Below, one piece after another: positions 61,581 to 64,000 of a stretch of DNA of 64,000 bases (position 1 is its first letter; the number at the start of each line of letters is the position of its first letter). This DNA is from Acidimicrobiales bacterium (GTDB lineage: Bacteria > Actinomycetota > Acidimicrobiia > Acidimicrobiales > SKKL01): the NCBI GenBank assembly GCA_034521975.1, contig JAXHLR010000006.1:558001-622000 (forward strand). The letters run 5' to 3'. Below the pieces are notes generated by a model. It was not told where the DNA came from. It saw only the letters and a program-made list of their open reading frames with translations, and did no database searches. The translations under genes and the position numbers were made by a program.

Positions 61581-62771
61581 TCAGTCACCAGCCCAGGCGA
61601 GCAGGGCGAAGGCCATGGCAACGTGCATCGCCGCGCCGGTGGTCATGGCGTGGTCGTCCATGCGCATCAGGTTGGAGTGACAGGCAGCCGCCTGGCGGGG
61701 ATCGGCCACGTCGGGAGGGCACACCCCGAGGAAGGCCATCGCACCGGGGATGCGCTTCAGGATCATCGACCAGTCCTCGGCCCCCATCAGGGGAGCCGGC
61801 GACTCGACGGCGCGTCCGCCGCGCACCACCTCGCCACCGACCTCGAGGGCGAGCTCGGCGATCCCCGCGTGGTTCACGGTCACCGGGTACTGGGGGACCA
61901 CCTCGACCTCGGCGGCCATTCCGTGCGCCGAGGCGATCCCCTCCGCCAGTCGCACCAGATCGGCGTGCACGCCCGCCCTGGTCGCCTCCGACACGGTGCG
62001 GATCGTGCCCGAGAGCTCGGCGGTCTCGGGGATGACGTTGGTGGTCGTTCCCGCCTGGATCCTGGCGATGGTGACCACGGCCGGGGCGAACACGTCGACG
62101 CGGCGGGTGACCATCGTCTGGATGGCACCGACGATCTCGCAGGCGACCGGCACCGGGTCGGCGGTGAAGTGCGGGGTCGAGGCATGACCGCCACGACCCC
62201 GAACGGTGATGAACAGCTCGTCGGCCGAGGCCATGAACGGCCCGGGTCGGGTCATGATCCATCCCGACGGCAGGTTGGGGGTGACGTGGATCGCGAAGCC
62301 GGCGTCGACGCCGTCGAGCACGCCGTCGTCGATCATGTGCTGGGCGCCGCCGAACCCCTCCTCGCCGGGCTGGAACATGAACCGCACCCGACCCTGGAGC
62401 TCGTCACGTCGGGCGACCAGCTGCCGGACGGCGGCGACCAGCATCGACACGTGGGCATCGTGGCCGCAGGCGTGCATGGCACCGGACACCTCGCTGGCAT
62501 GGTCGAGACCGGTGTCCTCGGGCATGGGAAGGGCGTCCATGTCGGCTCGCAGCAGCACCGTGGGGCCCGGGTGGGCACCGTCGAGCGTGGCGACGACCGA
62601 GGTGCAGGTCGATCCCGTCTCGATCCGGAGCGGAAGCCCATCGAGCTCGGCGAGCACGGCCGCCTGGGTGCCGGGCAGCTGCAGACCCAGCTCGGGCCGA
62701 CGGTGCAGGCGGTGCCGCAGCTCGACCATCTCCGGCAGAGCCGAGACCATGTCGTCATGAATCGTGCTCAT
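61581..62771 (-). CDS. M20-family amidohydrolase
   Basis: The 396-residue protein has the two metal-binding blocks of aminoacylase/hippurate-hydrolase-type M20 enzymes: LRADMDALP and HACGHDAHVSML, with FQPGEEGFGGA and the C-terminal GAEDWSMIL. The dimerisation domain contains RGRGGHASTPH. It probably removes an N-acyl group from an amino acid. ATG 62771 is preferred; GTG 62783 adds four residues. Confidence 0.92.
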   Translation of the reverse strand: MSTIHDDMVSALPEMVELRHRLHRRPELGLQLPGTQAAVLAELDGLPLRIETGSTCTSVVATLDGAHPGPTVLLRADMDALPMPEDTGLDHASEVSGAMHACGHDAHVSMLVAAVRQLVARRDELQGRVRFMFQPGEEGFGGAQHMIDDGVLDGVDAGFAIHVTPNLPSGWIMTRPGPFMASADELFITVRGRGGHASTPHFTADPVPVACEIVGAIQTMVTRRVDVFAPAVVTIARIQAGTTTNVIPETAELSGTIRTVSEATRAGVHADLVRLAEGIASAHGMAAEVEVVPQYPVTVNHAGIAELALEVGGEVVRGGRAVESPAPLMGAEDWSMILKRIPGAMAFLGVCPPDVADPRQAAACHSNLMRMDDHAMTTGAAMHVAMAFALLAWAGD

Positions 62772-62812
62772 CGGACCGGCCACCGCGCCGACCGTAGCCC
62801 GCCAGGGGCCGC

Positions 62813-63595
62813 TCAGCGTGGGACACGGGGTGGTGGGTCGATCACAACCGACCCACCACCGCTGCGGACCCTGATCGTCCGCTCGGCGAACTCCTCGGTC
62901 TCGACCCTCGTCTCGACCTCTCCGCCATCGGCGCTGACGGTCACCTCGTATGGGGCCTCGGGCAGGATCAGCTCGACGTCACCTCCGCTGGTGGCGACGT
63001 CGACCCGGCTGGGAGCGTCGGTGAACCACGCCTGCACGTCTCCTCCGTGGGTGTCGACGACCAGCTCGTCGCTGGCGAGGTCCGTGGCCTCGACCCGGCC
63101 GTTGGAGGTGATGATGCGCACCCAACCGTCCAGACCCTCGGCGGTGACCGTTCCGGCGTCGGTGCGCACGTCGACCCGCACCCCTTCAGGCACCTCGATC
63201 CGGTGAGCGACCGAGCAGGTCGCCAATGGGACCAGGACGCGGGGACAGGTTGCGTGAATGCGGGCGGTGGACTCGTCGACGGCCGCCACCAGGTCGGGGG
63301 GCCGGAGGCGCCAGGCCGAGGTGCGCTGCACCGTCACATCACCACTCGAACCCTCCACGAGCTCGATGTCTCCGCTGGCCACCTGCAGGTCGATGCGGTC
63401 GACCGGTCCCGCCAGCGTGACCGAGCTGAACTCCCGGCGGTCGAGCAGGCGGGCGGCTCCGAGTCCGACGGCGCCGAGGATGACGACCACGACGAGCGCG
63501 GCGATCACCTTCAGCCAGCGTGGCCACCGCTGGGCCCGGCGGCGCGCCCTCGGCAGCGTCCGCGAGCTGTTGAGATCGGTCATGGGTTGGGCCAT
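62813..63595 (-). CDS. DUF4097 putative adhesin, membrane anchored
   Basis: An Arg-rich cytoplasmic N-terminus of 28 residues and a single helix (VIAALVVVVILGAVGLGAA) precede a beta-repeat domain typical of DUF4097, with recurring VDVRTDAGTVTAEG, ITSNGRVEA, VDTHGGDVQAW and VATSGGDVELIL steps about 20 residues apart. This predicts a right-handed beta solenoid outside the membrane. ATG 63595 is used, with ATG 63583 also possible. Function unknown. Confidence 0.83.
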   Translation of the reverse strand: MAQPMTDLNSSRTLPRARRRAQRWPRWLKVIAALVVVVILGAVGLGAARLLDRREFSSVTLAGPVDRIDLQVASGDIELVEGSSGDVTVQRTSAWRLRPPDLVAAVDESTARIHATCPRVLVPLATCSVAHRIEVPEGVRVDVRTDAGTVTAEGLDGWVRIITSNGRVEATDLASDELVVDTHGGDVQAWFTDAPSRVDVATSGGDVELILPEAPYEVTVSADGGEVETRVETEEFAERTIRVRSGGGSVVIDPPPRVPR

Positions 63596-63681
63596 CCTCG
63601 ACTACTTCCTCGTCGCTCCCGAGGGAGCCATGGTAGGTCCGGGCAGGAGGTCACCCCGGCCAGGCCACTAACCTGGCCACG

Positions 63682-63930
63682 GTGAACGACGCTGCCCCTG
63701 TGCTCGCATCCGAGCTGGTTCCCTGGTGGTTCGCAGCGGCGTTCTGGCTGGCACTCGCCGCGCTGGTCGCGATGGCCGTTCGCGACGTGCGCCGGATGGG
63801 TGGCCCACGAACCGTGCTGTCCAGGGTCCGCCGAGCAGCCCAGCGCCGCGCGGTGGGCGACGCTCCCGAGGCGGGCGCGACCACTGCGGACGAGGGCCAC
63901 TCGTCGGGAACAGACGACCGAGCCGACTAG
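63682..63930 (+). CDS. Small single-helix membrane protein, unknown
   Basis: The 82-residue product has one helix, LVPWWFAAAFWLALAALVAMAV, followed by a basic then acidic tail. GTG 63682 lies 86 bases from the divergent DUF4097 gene. The stop TAG 63928-63930 overlaps the stop of the convergent gene in a CTAG. No family recognised. Confidence 0.55.
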   Translation: MNDAAPVLASELVPWWFAAAFWLALAALVAMAVRDVRRMGGPRTVLSRVRRAAQRRAVGDAPEAGATTADEGHSSGTDDRAD

Positions 63931-64000
63931 TGCCGATCGGTCGCAGATCCGTCGGCACGGGGGACGACGCCCAGCTCGCAGAGCAGGTCGACCACCGCAG
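63927..64000 (-). CDS. C-terminus of a truncated convergent gene
   Basis: Reading inward from the window edge on the minus strand gives an open frame of 23 residues (from AVVDLLCELGVVPR to ATDRH) ending at TAG 63929-63927. The helix-like VVDLLCELGVV and the shared CTAG stop suggest a real gene end. Too little is present to name it. Confidence 0.35.
   Translation of the reverse strand, partial: AVVDLLCELGVVPRADGSATDRH

Overview
The window is about 69-70% G+C and densely coded, with many GTG starts and 1- or 4-base gene overlaps. It encodes a MshA-type mycothiol glycosyltransferase, an F420/luciferase-type oxidoreductase, the actinobacterial rex-hemACD order, and proteins with the PGWWxASDGxYYPPE-type N-terminus. 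Together these point to an actinobacterium. My best guess is the class Acidimicrobiia, because of the split b6-type cytochrome b and the tail motifs. That placement is inference, not measurement.

Layout. (1) Positions 1-1286 are a lower-GC remnant: the C-terminus of a likely polymorphic toxin, a translationally coupled immunity-like gene, a small membrane-anchored ORF and a frameshifted Fic-like pseudogene. (2) Positions 1287-23132, all minus strand, look like one respiratory operon of about 22 kb. It begins with a small membrane protein and a 2x[4Fe-4S] ferredoxin, then a split b6-type cytochrome b, a Rieske protein, a diheme cytochrome c and a membrane protein. It continues with all 14 complex I genes (nuoA to nuoN) and ends with an alpha/beta hydrolase. 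A monoheme cytochrome c is divergent from its head. (3) Positions 24102-32506, also minus, carry an acyl-CoA synthetase, rex, hemA, hemC, hemD, a HAD phosphatase, hemB and hemL. Rex-operator-like palindromes sit in front of both rex and the respiratory operon, which suggests one NADH-sensing regulon that joins haem supply to electron transport. (4) Positions 32576-42271 hold an ABC exporter, MFS-proC-SAM hydrolase-small ORF, YbjN-MshA-XRE, an RsiG-like c-di-GMP-binding anti-sigma factor, a CdsA-like membrane protein, MoaD and a GNAT.

(5) Positions 42320-51285 hold a histidine phosphatase, two alkylsulfatase-type metallo-beta-lactamase proteins flanking a DUF3516 helicase, a DUF2237 protein, an F420-type oxidoreductase and a GerMN/Gmad2 lipoprotein. 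(6) Positions 51348-64000 are mixed metabolic and envelope genes: an SDR, a PPOX protein, a broken hupE/ureJ gene, a WS/DGAT acyltransferase, an FMN 2-hydroxyacid dehydrogenase, tRNA-Lys, a PLP decarboxylase co-transcribed with an aberrant LeuC-like protein, a lipoprotein esterase, a septum-formation-domain protein, a stand-alone CBM48 domain, an M20 amidohydrolase and a DUF4097 protein.

The items that most deserve follow-up are the RsiG homologue with two c-di-GMP motifs, the combined b6-type complex III/complex I operon with its Rex-like sites, the LeuC-like protein that keeps its Fe-S cysteines but has lost three active-site signatures, the repeated IPEHLLxR cytoplasmic tails, and two very small coupled ORFs.
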